Shown in pieces: positions 53,653 to 61,512 of a DNA stretch of 64,000 nucleotides. The DNA lies in assembly GCA_028289605.1 (NCBI GenBank), contig JANQON010000009.1:124001-188000 (forward strand), written 5' to 3'. A program made the position numbers and the translations under genes. How positions within the stretch are numbered: position 1 is the first letter of the stretch; each line of letters begins with the position of its first letter. Below the pieces are notes generated by a model. The model made no database searches, was not told the origin of the DNA, and saw nothing but the letters and a program-made list of their open reading frames with translations. This DNA is from Hyphococcus sp. GTDB lineage: Bacteria; Pseudomonadota; Alphaproteobacteria; Caulobacterales; Parvularculaceae.

Positions 53653-54624
53653 TCAGAGCTTTCCGCGCAGGCGCAGTTCAGCAACATTCTGATCGAAATC
53701 CGCCGACGGCAGGTTTGACCGAAAATCGTCGTACCGCAATTCGGCCTCTACGGAGAGAATATCGTTTAGCGGCAATTCCACGGACGTTCGGAAACGATGT
53801 CGATCATCGTCGCGGACAACGCCGATGGACGGCGTGACAGCGTCATAATCGCGCGTTTCATATTGCCATCCGATCCGCCATTTCGCCTGATCGTCGAAAA
53901 ACGGGAAGCGCTGCACCAAGCGCGCCTTGACCGAATGGCTGCTGAAATCGAATTCCGCCGCGGATGCGTCGTTGACTTCGTAGCGGTAGCCGCCCAGAAC
54001 ATAGGTATTTAGTCCGTTTACGAAATAAAATACGTCGATGCCGCCGCTATGCGCCTGTGCGTCGCGGTCATCGCGGTCGATAAAATCCTTGTCTGAAAAC
54101 ACATAAGACGCCCGAGCGTAGGCTTTTCGATCAAAGAGGTATTTCGCGATATAGGGCGACGCCCGGTGCATCCTCAGAAAGCCTTCGCCGCCCAGGCGCG
54201 AATAGATGTACTGATAGGACAGCCCGCCGTCGAAATCGCCGAAATCATGGTCAACGCCGATCGACGGACGGTGGGTTTGCGTATCAAAATCAGAGAAATC
54301 AAACTGTTCGTCCTGACTGAAATTATAGCCGAACGTCGCTTCGGTGTTCTCGCTTAACTCGACATTGAATGCGGCGCCCAGATCGAAAATCGTGGCGAAG
54401 TCACTTTCGTCCGTCGAGGAGTCAATTTCCAGCACCGAGACGTTGCTGTCATATTCAACGCCGGCGCTGAACGTGATGGTGAAAGTGCGCTCCCGTTCGC
54501 GCCCCTGGCTGGTCTCGTAAGACTTTGTCTCGTCGCTGTACTCTTCGTCGTTTTGAAGCGCGAATGCGCTAACTGGCGCCAGCATCGCCGCACTGACAAG
54601 CAGTCCCTTTATGATTACGCCCAC
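53653..54624 (-). CDS. outer-membrane beta-barrel protein
   Basis: 323 aa. A signal peptide (LLVSAAMLAPVSAFALQND) is followed by a chain of amphipathic beta strands with many aromatic and acidic residues, beginning FSAGVEYDSNVSVLEID and ending RLRGKL. The early EYDSNV motif occurs in several porin-like and surface lipoprotein assembly (Slam) barrels, but a family assignment is not secure. It is third in a minus-strand row after the giant autotransporter and the acidic repeat protein, so a shared surface role is possible. Confidence 0.65.
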   Translation of the reverse strand: MGVIIKGLLVSAAMLAPVSAFALQNDEEYSDETKSYETSQGRERERTFTITFSAGVEYDSNVSVLEIDSSTDESDFATIFDLGAAFNVELSENTEATFGYNFSQDEQFDFSDFDTQTHRPSIGVDHDFGDFDGGLSYQYIYSRLGGEGFLRMHRASPYIAKYLFDRKAYARASYVFSDKDFIDRDDRDAQAHSGGIDVFYFVNGLNTYVLGGYRYEVNDASAAEFDFSSHSVKARLVQRFPFFDDQAKWRIGWQYETRDYDAVTPSIGVVRDDDRHRFRTSVELPLNDILSVEAELRYDDFRSNLPSADFDQNVAELRLRGKL

Positions 54625-54773
54625 CCTGGTACTCCCTTACTCTACAAATCGGTTGCGGCCGTTTTCGGCGGCGCAAGAACGCACGGGACCGACAAAGCGT
54701 TGCGGTGGGGATCTCCCTGCCGGAGCGGAAGATCCATCACCGTCGATTGGCGTCGCTTGAAGAATAAGCCCGA

Positions 54774-55289
54774 TCAGCCTTCCTCAGACGAACCGCCTAT
54801 TTCGTCGGAAATGTTCCCGTCGATTTCGTCAGCAATCTCTTCTTCGATTTCATCGGCGAGGTCGTCTTCGACTTCCTCGGCGATTTCACCGTCGATTTCC
54901 TCTGCGATTTCGCCGTCGATTTCTTCGGCGATTTCACCTTCGACTTCCGCAGCGATCTCGCCTTCAATTTCCTCGGCGATTTCGCCTTCAATTTCCTCGG
55001 CAACTTCCAGTTCGACCTCGTCGAATATTTCTCCGTCTACTTCTTCGGCGATGGCGAGGTCCACTTCCTCAAAGACTTCTTCGTCGACCTCCTCAGCGAT
55101 TTCACCGTCAATGTCGTCGATGGTGATGTCGTCGATTTCGTCAGCAACGAAATCTTCTGCATCGCCTTGAACCTGATCGGCCGGATCATCCGTTCCCGGA
55201 TCGCCTGATTGTGCGTTCGCGGCGATCCCGCCAAGGCCGAAAACAAGCGCAAAAGCCATTGCCGACGTCGTAGATTTAAGAGATTGCAT
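54774..55289 (-). CDS. secreted highly acidic octapeptide-repeat protein
   Basis: 171 aa. A signal peptide (AMAFALVFGLGGIAANA, cleavage about residue 26) and GGAGGGGGG before the ATG support expression. Residues 47-166 are exactly 15 contiguous 8-residue units in perfect register, consensus E-I-A-E-E-I-D-G with hydrophobic positions 2 and 6, and acidic positions 1, 4, 5 and 7. The mature chain has no Lys, Arg, His, Cys, Tyr, Trp or Met, so it would be extremely acidic. No family recognised. Could bind divalent cations or cationic surfaces, or form repetitive helices or a solenoid; all inference. It lies 149 nt before the barrel gene. Confidence 0.75.
   Translation of the reverse strand: MQSLKSTTSAMAFALVFGLGGIAANAQSGDPGTDDPADQVQGDAEDFVADEIDDITIDDIDGEIAEEVDEEVFEEVDLAIAEEVDGEIFDEVELEVAEEIEGEIAEEIEGEIAAEVEGEIAEEIDGEIAEEIDGEIAEEVEDDLADEIEEEIADEIDGNISDEIGGSSEEG
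54792..55151. repeat. tandem 24-bp coding repeats (15 units)
   Basis: The DNA encoding the octapeptides is a degenerate tandem repeat; a common plus-strand unit is TCGGCGATTTCACCGTCGAT followed by TTCC. Units vary at third positions and in I/V and D/E codons, meaning that the array is old enough to have diverged while the peptide register was kept. Slippage or unequal recombination could change copy number. Confidence 0.85.
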
Positions 55290-55507
55290 GGGTTTCCCCC
55301 CTCCATTAGCGTGACGCTGCTTCTCCCCCCGGAACACCTAAACGCATACCCCTGACCGCCCCGGAACAGCAAACCGATGAGACCCTAAGGAACTGGCGGC
55401 CATTGCGCAACGGATAAGTCATTTCGCCGCCGTTCCGTAAACGTAACAAAATCAACCACCTATAAATACGCCGCGTGGATTGGGTCTTTTTTGCAAGCCT
55501 ATACTGA

Positions 55508-58500
55508 CTAAAATCCTCCGATAATCCCGACTTTGCCGCCGTAGATCTCAAGATCCCCGGTTTCGCCGAACGCGCCCGCCGTGAACGTGAAACCGGACTT
55601 GTGCGCGTAAATCACGTTCGCATCGAGGCGGATCTGCCGCTCCACCGCTTCGCCGATCGTTTCAAAGTGCGCCGCGCCGACCGGCGCCGCTGCAAATCGC
55701 GACGTGAAGGTGTTTTGCGTATCCCCGAAATACTGAACAGCGGCGGCTTTGACAGCCACGCGCATATCTTCACGCCATTGGTGCTCGAACCGGGCGCCGC
55801 CGCCGACAGCGACGCGCAAATTATCGAGTTCATTGATTTCCAGCGCCGCCGGATTGTCGGCGTCGCCAATGGCGGTCGCATCTTGCTGGTACCGATCCAT
55901 CCCAAGCTGCACGAACGGCGTCACCGGCAAGGCGCGTCCGTTAAAGCCGTCAACGCTGACGCGGGTGCGCCAGCTTATCATTGAATAGTCCGCCTCACCG
56001 GACAGGCTCGTCGTATCCCCGGACATGGGGTCGATCTGAACCGTCTCGATATCGCCGGCGCCGAACGCGACGCTTAAGACCGTATCGGTCCTGGCGGACG
56101 CTCCGAAGGCGCTTTCTCTGAGGTCCGTGCTCACCGTGGCGGCAAACCGATACGCATGCGCATCAATTTCGTCGCCGAGCGAACCGGCGCTTGAGCCAAG
56201 ATAGCTGCTGAATCCTCCGGCCAATCCAAATGACGTTGCGCCGGAGCCGAACCCGGAAATGCCTGCGAGATACTCATAGCTCTCGCCGCCGAAGCCGATA
56301 TGCTCCGCCGTTTCGTTCTGATTGAGGCTGCCGCCTCTGAAAACGCCCCAATAGGTTCGCCCGCCGCGATCGCGTCGCGTCGCCGGCGTTCCGTTCAACG
56401 ACGCGACGCGGACCGGTTCTGTTTGCTGGAACAGCGTATCGCCGGCCTGGTCGATCACCGTGTCGAGGAACGACTGCTGCGACGCGCCCAGAAACTTCAG
56501 GCCCATATCGAGACCTTCAGGATGCAGTTCGTTGAGCGCGGCCTGTACGTCGGCCGCGCCGTCCAGCCTGGCGACGGCGAACACAAAATCGGCAAGCGAG
56601 TCGTCGAGATCGGGCTCTGACAGCAGGCCGACAAGATTGTCTCCGACATTTTTCTGGTTTTGCGTGAGCCCGACGATCGTTGAGGCGGAATTCAACGTGA
56701 AAATCACATCCACATCCGCCGATGTGCGGTCGTATTCGATCGTCTGCTGCAGCAGCGTGCCGTTGGATACGACGTCAAACGCTCCGGTCAGCGCGCCGCG
56801 GCCGTCGATCACGGTAAACCTGTTACGTCCCGGCAGGAGGCCCGTCGCGCCGGTGATGGCGAGTTCGCCGGCCAAGGCGACATCGCCGCCCACAATCAGC
56901 GAGTCGCCCACGCCGTCGACCACATTGAACCGAAGAACGGCGTCGGCGGCTTGCGTATATTGATCGGCAATCAGCGTGTCGGCGCCGGCGCCGCCAATGT
57001 CGAGCACGCCGTTGTTGATGAGCAAGCCGTCAATGAACGAACCATCGGACGCAACAAGCGTTGCACCGGCGGCGATAGACGCCGTCGCCGCGTCAAGCGC
57101 GCCGGAAAGACTGTTCTGTCCCGACAGAAAATTGACTTCGCTAAGACCCAGATGATCGCCCAATAGCCGATGATCGCCGCTGTTGAAATTGAAGACCTCA
57201 AAACCGCGAAACTCGTCGCCGGCGCCGCCCGACCCGTCGATGGTGCGGCCGGCCCCGTTGAAATTGGCGGTATCAAAACCAGAGCCGCCGCTGACGCCGG
57301 TATATGCTCCGCCTCCGTCGTTAAATATGTCATCGCCATTGTTGAGAAAGATATCGCCGGTGATAGACGCGCCGGCGCCGACGGAAACGATATCGTTGAT
57401 GAATTCACCGGCGGTGAAACCGCTGGTTGAGACAGCCGCTGTCGCGCCGGAAACGCTGGCGCCGTCGCCAATGGCGATCACAGCGCCGTTCGCGGTTTGC
57501 GCCAGTACGCCGAACGCCGCCGTCCCGGCGACCGATCCAGCGATATTGATAGTCGTAGTGCCCGTGCCGGCGTTGGCGACGCGCACGCCGCTGTCGGCGC
57601 CGACGACGTCGCCCCTAGCCACAACGGAAAGACCGTCGCTAAGCGCCGAAACGCTGGCGAAAACGCCGTCTTCCGCCGTCCCGACAACGTCATTGGCGTC
57701 GATCGTCAGCATCCCGGCGCCGGAATGAACCGCGTCGATCCCTTCATTGGCGCCCGAAACCAGGCCCGCGGCGACAATCGACACAGCGCCGGCAGCGGCG
57801 GTGTTGGTGACTTCGATCCCTGCGTCCGAACCGCCGGCTACGTCCGTGACCGTGATGTCGACAACGCCCGTACCGAGATTATCGATATCAAGGCCGTCAA
57901 ATGCGCCAGCGGCAATGGCGCCGGTTGCGGAAACGATAATGTCCGTACCCAGCGCACTGTTGACGGCGCGCACGCCGTCTCCGGCGCCGCTTGTAACGTC
58001 GGCGACGTCAATGACGAGCGCGCCGGCGCCGTTGTGTTCGGCGGCGACGCCCTCATCGCCGCCCTCAATCGTTCCCGATGCGGTGATCGAAAGCGTCTCT
58101 CCGACCGACGACATCGTCGCGACTATGCCGTCCTGCGCCGCTCCGACGACGCTGGCGACGTCGATGATTAAGGCGCCTGCGCCCAAATGCGTTGCAACAA
58201 CGCCCTCGTTGGCGCCGGAAACGGGGCCCGTCGCCGCAATGGACATGGCGCCGGCGACGCTCGTGTTCGTCGCCTCGATTCCCGCATCCGTCCCGCCGGA
58301 AACGGCAGCGACCGAAATCGAGGTCATCCCGGTTCCATTATTGTCGACGTCGACGCCGTCAAAGGCGCCGCTGGCGATATCGCCCATGGCAGTCAGGGAG
58401 ATGTCGGTTCCCGCCGCCGTATTGCTGATCCTGACGCCGTCGCCGGCGACGCTGGAAACGTCCGCAACATTAACGGTCGTCGCGCCGGCGCCGTTGTTGG

Positions 58501-59914
58501 TCGCCGAAACTCCGTCGTCCCCGCCGCTGATCGTTCCCGTGGCGGTAATATCGAGATCGGCGCCGCCGCTGCCGTTCAGCGCCACGATTCCGTCGTCGGA
58601 ACCGCCGCTGGCCCCGACCGTGCTCACAACCAAATTACCTGTGCCAAAATTTGCTATGGAAATTCCGTTGGTTGCGCCGGAAATCGTACCTGTTGAGATA
58701 AGGCTGACGCCGGCCCCGGAACCGCGGGCGAAGACGCCGTCGCCGGTCGCTCCGGTGACGTCTGCGACAGTAATGGAGAGAGCGCCGGTCCCGTCGTTTT
58801 CGGCGAAAATCCCAGACGCCGCGGAGATCGACCCGGCGGACGTTATGACAAGATCGGTTGTGGTTGCTGCGATGTTTTGCGCGGAAACGCCGACGCCGGC
58901 CGCGATGACGCCGCCCGCCCCGAGATCGATGGTTGCGGCCCCCGTCCCGTTGTTCTGCGCGTCAACGCCATTGAGGCCGGCGATGATCGCGCCGGATGCG
59001 GTGATGGAAAGCTCTGACGCGGCGGTTCCCGTCGATGCGAAGACGCCGTGCCCTAGGAGGCCCGTAACGTCCGTCGCATCAACGCGGAACGCACCGACAT
59101 CCGACGACGTGTTGGCGGCGTAAATCCCGTGATTACCGCCAATGATGTCTCCTGACGCGTTGATCAGAATATCGGTTCCCGCGCTCTTTTCTATAAAGAT
59201 GGCGTCGCCCGATGTTCCGGTCACGTTGTTGACATCGAGAGTGAGAGCGCCTGATCCGCGATCCGGCGTAATCCGAATGCCCGTATCACCGCCTAGGACC
59301 GACCCTGAAGACGTGATTGAAACGTCAGTAGACGAAGAAATAGTAAGCAGATTGACGCCGTACCGCGTCACGCCGGTGACGTCGCGCGCATCAATGTCGA
59401 CGCTTTGCGCGCCGGCGAACACCTCGATACCGTCGGCGCCGCCAGATATAGTCCCTTCGCTGTTGATGATGCGATCGAGAGAGCCGCCAACCGCCCGCAT
59501 GCGCACGCCGATGCTGCTGCCGCTGACCACGGAGTCGGCATTCAGTATATTGAGCGTTTGAACGCCCGGGCTGCTCATATTGACGGCGATGCCGGAATCG
59601 TTGACTTCCGCAGCCGTCGCGGCGCTGCCGATATTAATGGTCAGATCCGACGCCGTCGTGAAGATACTGTCGATGGGCGTCGGCGGCGGCAGACAGGTCA
59701 CCGTGTCGCCGTCGGCGGCCATGGTCGGATCGGCGCCGTCGGATACGCACCCTGTCGGCAAGGTCTGCGCGTGCAAACCTGTAGACGCTGCAATGGCAAT
59801 GAGACTGGCGGACGATGCGAACCACACAACGGTGCGCCGACTTTGCGCGCGCCGACCGTCGCCCGCCGCAATGGCGCAGCGGCGGCCCGCCATATCGCCG
59901 CCCGTCGCGTTCAT
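55508..59914 (-). CDS. giant autotransporter adhesin-like protein (type Va)
   Basis: About 1468 aa from the ATG at 59914; a GTG at 59974 would add 20. An extended basic signal region (RRAQSRRTVVWFASSASLIA) ends near TGLHAQ. The passenger (about 50-1150) is a glycine, serine, threonine and aspartate-rich beta-helix built from roughly 51-residue units made of two 25-residue coils, each with GxxDGV-like turns (GTISGGDDGVSATNNGAGA, SVAGDGVRISNTAAGTDISL). The last 270 residues form the autotransporter barrel (TYWGVFRGGSLNQNET onward), ending GIIGGF. Likely displayed on the surface for adhesion or self-association. Confidence 0.88.
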   Translation of the reverse strand: MNATGGDMAGRRCAIAAGDGRRAQSRRTVVWFASSASLIAIAASTGLHAQTLPTGCVSDGADPTMAADGDTVTCLPPPTPIDSIFTTASDLTINIGSAATAAEVNDSGIAVNMSSPGVQTLNILNADSVVSGSSIGVRMRAVGGSLDRIINSEGTISGGADGIEVFAGAQSVDIDARDVTGVTRYGVNLLTISSSTDVSITSSGSVLGGDTGIRITPDRGSGALTLDVNNVTGTSGDAIFIEKSAGTDILINASGDIIGGNHGIYAANTSSDVGAFRVDATDVTGLLGHGVFASTGTAASELSITASGAIIAGLNGVDAQNNGTGAATIDLGAGGVIAAGVGVSAQNIAATTTDLVITSAGSISAASGIFAENDGTGALSITVADVTGATGDGVFARGSGAGVSLISTGTISGATNGISIANFGTGNLVVSTVGASGGSDDGIVALNGSGGADLDITATGTISGGDDGVSATNNGAGATTVNVADVSSVAGDGVRISNTAAGTDISLTAMGDIASGAFDGVDVDNNGTGMTSISVAAVSGGTDAGIEATNTSVAGAMSIAATGPVSGANEGVVATHLGAGALIIDVASVVGAAQDGIVATMSSVGETLSITASGTIEGGDEGVAAEHNGAGALVIDVADVTSGAGDGVRAVNSALGTDIIVSATGAIAAGAFDGLDIDNLGTGVVDITVTDVAGGSDAGIEVTNTAAAGAVSIVAAGLVSGANEGIDAVHSGAGMLTIDANDVVGTAEDGVFASVSALSDGLSVVARGDVVGADSGVRVANAGTGTTTINIAGSVAGTAAFGVLAQTANGAVIAIGDGASVSGATAAVSTSGFTAGEFINDIVSVGAGASITGDIFLNNGDDIFNDGGGAYTGVSGGSGFDTANFNGAGRTIDGSGGAGDEFRGFEVFNFNSGDHRLLGDHLGLSEVNFLSGQNSLSGALDAATASIAAGATLVASDGSFIDGLLINNGVLDIGGAGADTLIADQYTQAADAVLRFNVVDGVGDSLIVGGDVALAGELAITGATGLLPGRNRFTVIDGRGALTGAFDVVSNGTLLQQTIEYDRTSADVDVIFTLNSASTIVGLTQNQKNVGDNLVGLLSEPDLDDSLADFVFAVARLDGAADVQAALNELHPEGLDMGLKFLGASQQSFLDTVIDQAGDTLFQQTEPVRVASLNGTPATRRDRGGRTYWGVFRGGSLNQNETAEHIGFGGESYEYLAGISGFGSGATSFGLAGGFSSYLGSSAGSLGDEIDAHAYRFAATVSTDLRESAFGASARTDTVLSVAFGAGDIETVQIDPMSGDTTSLSGEADYSMISWRTRVSVDGFNGRALPVTPFVQLGMDRYQQDATAIGDADNPAALEINELDNLRVAVGGGARFEHQWREDMRVAVKAAAVQYFGDTQNTFTSRFAAAPVGAAHFETIGEAVERQIRLDANVIYAHKSGFTFTAGAFGETGDLEIYGGKVGIIGGF

Positions 59915-60186
59915 TAACCATACCCCCGACACAGCGCCCGGAAACGTCTTTAAGTCCAGACACTTAGAAACCACTGACCTCAGTATGCCAAAGAATTGAG
60001 AATTGTAAATTGGCGCAGAGTGACACTGGCGCGTAAATTTCAGTATTGCGGCGCAAATACGCCGTTTGCGAACGAAATCTCTAGAACAGCGGCCCCCGCT
60101 TCAGCTCGTGCTGCGCCGCCGCATACTGGAAATCGTCCATGTTCAGCGTCGTGACGGAAATGCTCGATTGGCTGACGGACCCACTG

Positions 60187-60840
60187 TCAATCGGTTCTCA
60201 AATAAGCGGCGGCGCCTTTCAGCACCTCTTCCACGATCGTCGCGTCCGATCGCCGCGAGGTTTGCGCGGTATCGCCGGCGCCCTCTTTGCGCAGTTTGAT
60301 CATGGCCGAGCACTGGTCGATGACGACCCGGATCGCCAGCTCCGGATCGGCGCGCCGCACATCGTCTTTTCGTTCGAGGAGCAACCGGCGCAGCCTGTCG
60401 CCCGCACTCTTTTCGAGCTCAAAGAGGCGCGCCTGCATTGCGGGGTTTGTTTTCGCAATGTCGTAGGCGGCCTGCTTGTCGACCGGATTTTCCCGGGCCA
60501 CCTTAAACGAAAACTCAAGGTAGCCGCGCAGGATGTCGGCGATCGACGCGCCTTCCCATCGCGACGGATTGAGCGCCTCGTCGGTCGTCGCGGCGAATGC
60601 TTCCGCCATGCGATTGAACAGCGCTTTCTGCAGGGCTTCCTTGTCTTTGAAATGATGATAGACCGCGCCGACCGAACAACCGGCCCGACGCGCAATTTCC
60701 GCAATCGACGCCGCTTCAACGCCGCCTTCCGCAATCAGACGCTCCGCCGCATCCAGCAACGCGTCAATCGTCCGCTCGCCGCGCGCCTGTTTGGCGGGGT
60801 TAGACCAAGCAAGATCGTCGATCCACTTGTTCACGTGCAA
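60187..60840 (-). CDS. TetR/AcrR-family transcriptional repressor
   Basis: 217 aa. The N-terminal helix-turn-helix is clear: RTIDALLDAAERLIAEGGVE, ASIAEIARRAGCSVGAVYHH and FKDKEALQKALFNRM. The C-terminal ligand domain is unassigned. Start is a TTG (or a GTG six bases later), with no strong ribosome site. It is divergent from the iorA-iorB-cytochrome genes with about 207 bp between, so it is the natural candidate regulator. I found no certain operator palindrome in the gap. Confidence 0.88.
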   Translation of the reverse strand: MHVNKWIDDLAWSNPAKQARGERTIDALLDAAERLIAEGGVEAASIAEIARRAGCSVGAVYHHFKDKEALQKALFNRMAEAFAATTDEALNPSRWEGASIADILRGYLEFSFKVARENPVDKQAAYDIAKTNPAMQARLFELEKSAGDRLRRLLLERKDDVRRADPELAIRVVIDQCSAMIKLRKEGAGDTAQTSRRSDATIVEEVLKGAAAYLRTD

Positions 60841-61047
60841 CTCATTGCTGTTCGCGCGACGCTTTCCCGCGCCCGCGCTGCATCAAACCGACGCCGGCGA
60901 AGACCCGGCATTCACGAAACCGCAATAGGACCGTTGTATCGACCCGTCAAACCGACTAAAACCGAATCAAGGTTATGTTTTTGATCGCGCGGCCTGGTGC
61001 AACGCGTAAGATGGATCGGCGCGCGCAAATAACATTCGGAGGGCGAC

Positions 61048-61509
61048 ATGCAGCTTATCGTGAACGGCGAAACCGTTGATGCGGATGTCGAAGAGGACAT
61101 GCCGCTTCTTTGGGTTCTGCGTGACGAACTCAATGTCAAAGGGCCGAAATACGGTTGCGGCATCGCGCAATGCGGCGCTTGTACGGTCCATGTGGACGGC
61201 ATGCCCGTTCGGTCCTGCTCGATCACGGCGAAGCAGGTTGAGGGCGCCGAAGTCACCACCATCGAAGGCCTGGGGACGCCGGACGCATTGCATGCCGTTC
61301 AGGAGGCCTGGATCGATCATCAGGTTGCGCAATGCGGCTACTGCCAGTCCGGGCAGATCATGTCGGCGGCGGCGCTGTTGGCGATCTATCCGGAACCTTC
61401 CGACGAACAGATCGATCGCGCATTGTCAGCCAATCTTTGCCGATGCGGCACCTATCCGCGTATTCGCGAGGCGGTGAAGTCCGCCGCAGCCAAACTGCAG
61501 GGAGCATAG
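61048..61509 (+). CDS. iorA: (2Fe-2S) subunit of an isoquinoline 1-oxidoreductase-like molybdenum hydroxylase
   Basis: 153 aa. The N-terminal plant-type ferredoxin cluster is seen in [18 protein letters not shown] with a further Cys in RSCSITAKQ; the C-terminal four-helix 2Fe-2S domain has [14 protein letters not shown] and [14 protein letters not shown]. This is the small electron-transfer subunit of the xanthine dehydrogenase superfamily. GGAGGG precedes the ATG. iorB begins 3 nt after the stop. The true substrate is unknown; many IorAB-like enzymes oxidise aldehydes or N-heterocycles. Confidence 0.92.
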   Translation: MQLIVNGETVDADVEEDMPLLWVLRDELNVKGPKYGCGIAQCGACTVHVDGMPVRSCSITAKQVEGAEVTTIEGLGTPDALHAVQEAWIDHQVAQCGYCQSGQIMSAAALLAIYPEPSDEQIDRALSANLCRCGTYPRIREAVKSAAAKLQGA

Positions 61510-61512
61510 ACG

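Noticed and set aside
54792-55151. Regular 24-bp repeats considered as a CRISPR array
   Set aside because: There are no unique spacers; units are contiguous, degenerate and in frame within a coding sequence.
54553-55170. Plus-strand Ser-rich repetitive frame (SISSAISPS units) opposite the acidic octad gene
   Set aside because: The minus strand has the signal peptide, the strong ribosome site and the coherent octad register; the Ser-rich frame is the reverse complement of that repeat.
57747-59123. Plus-strand Pro/Ala/Thr-rich frame of 458 codons opposite the autotransporter
   Set aside because: It mirrors the repeat composition of the autotransporter passenger; there is no signal peptide or ribosome site.
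60069-60186. Nineteen-codon frame MDDFQYAAAQHELKRGPLF after tetR
   Set aside because: No ribosome site and too short to judge; it could be the degraded end of a lost gene, but nothing upstream supports this.
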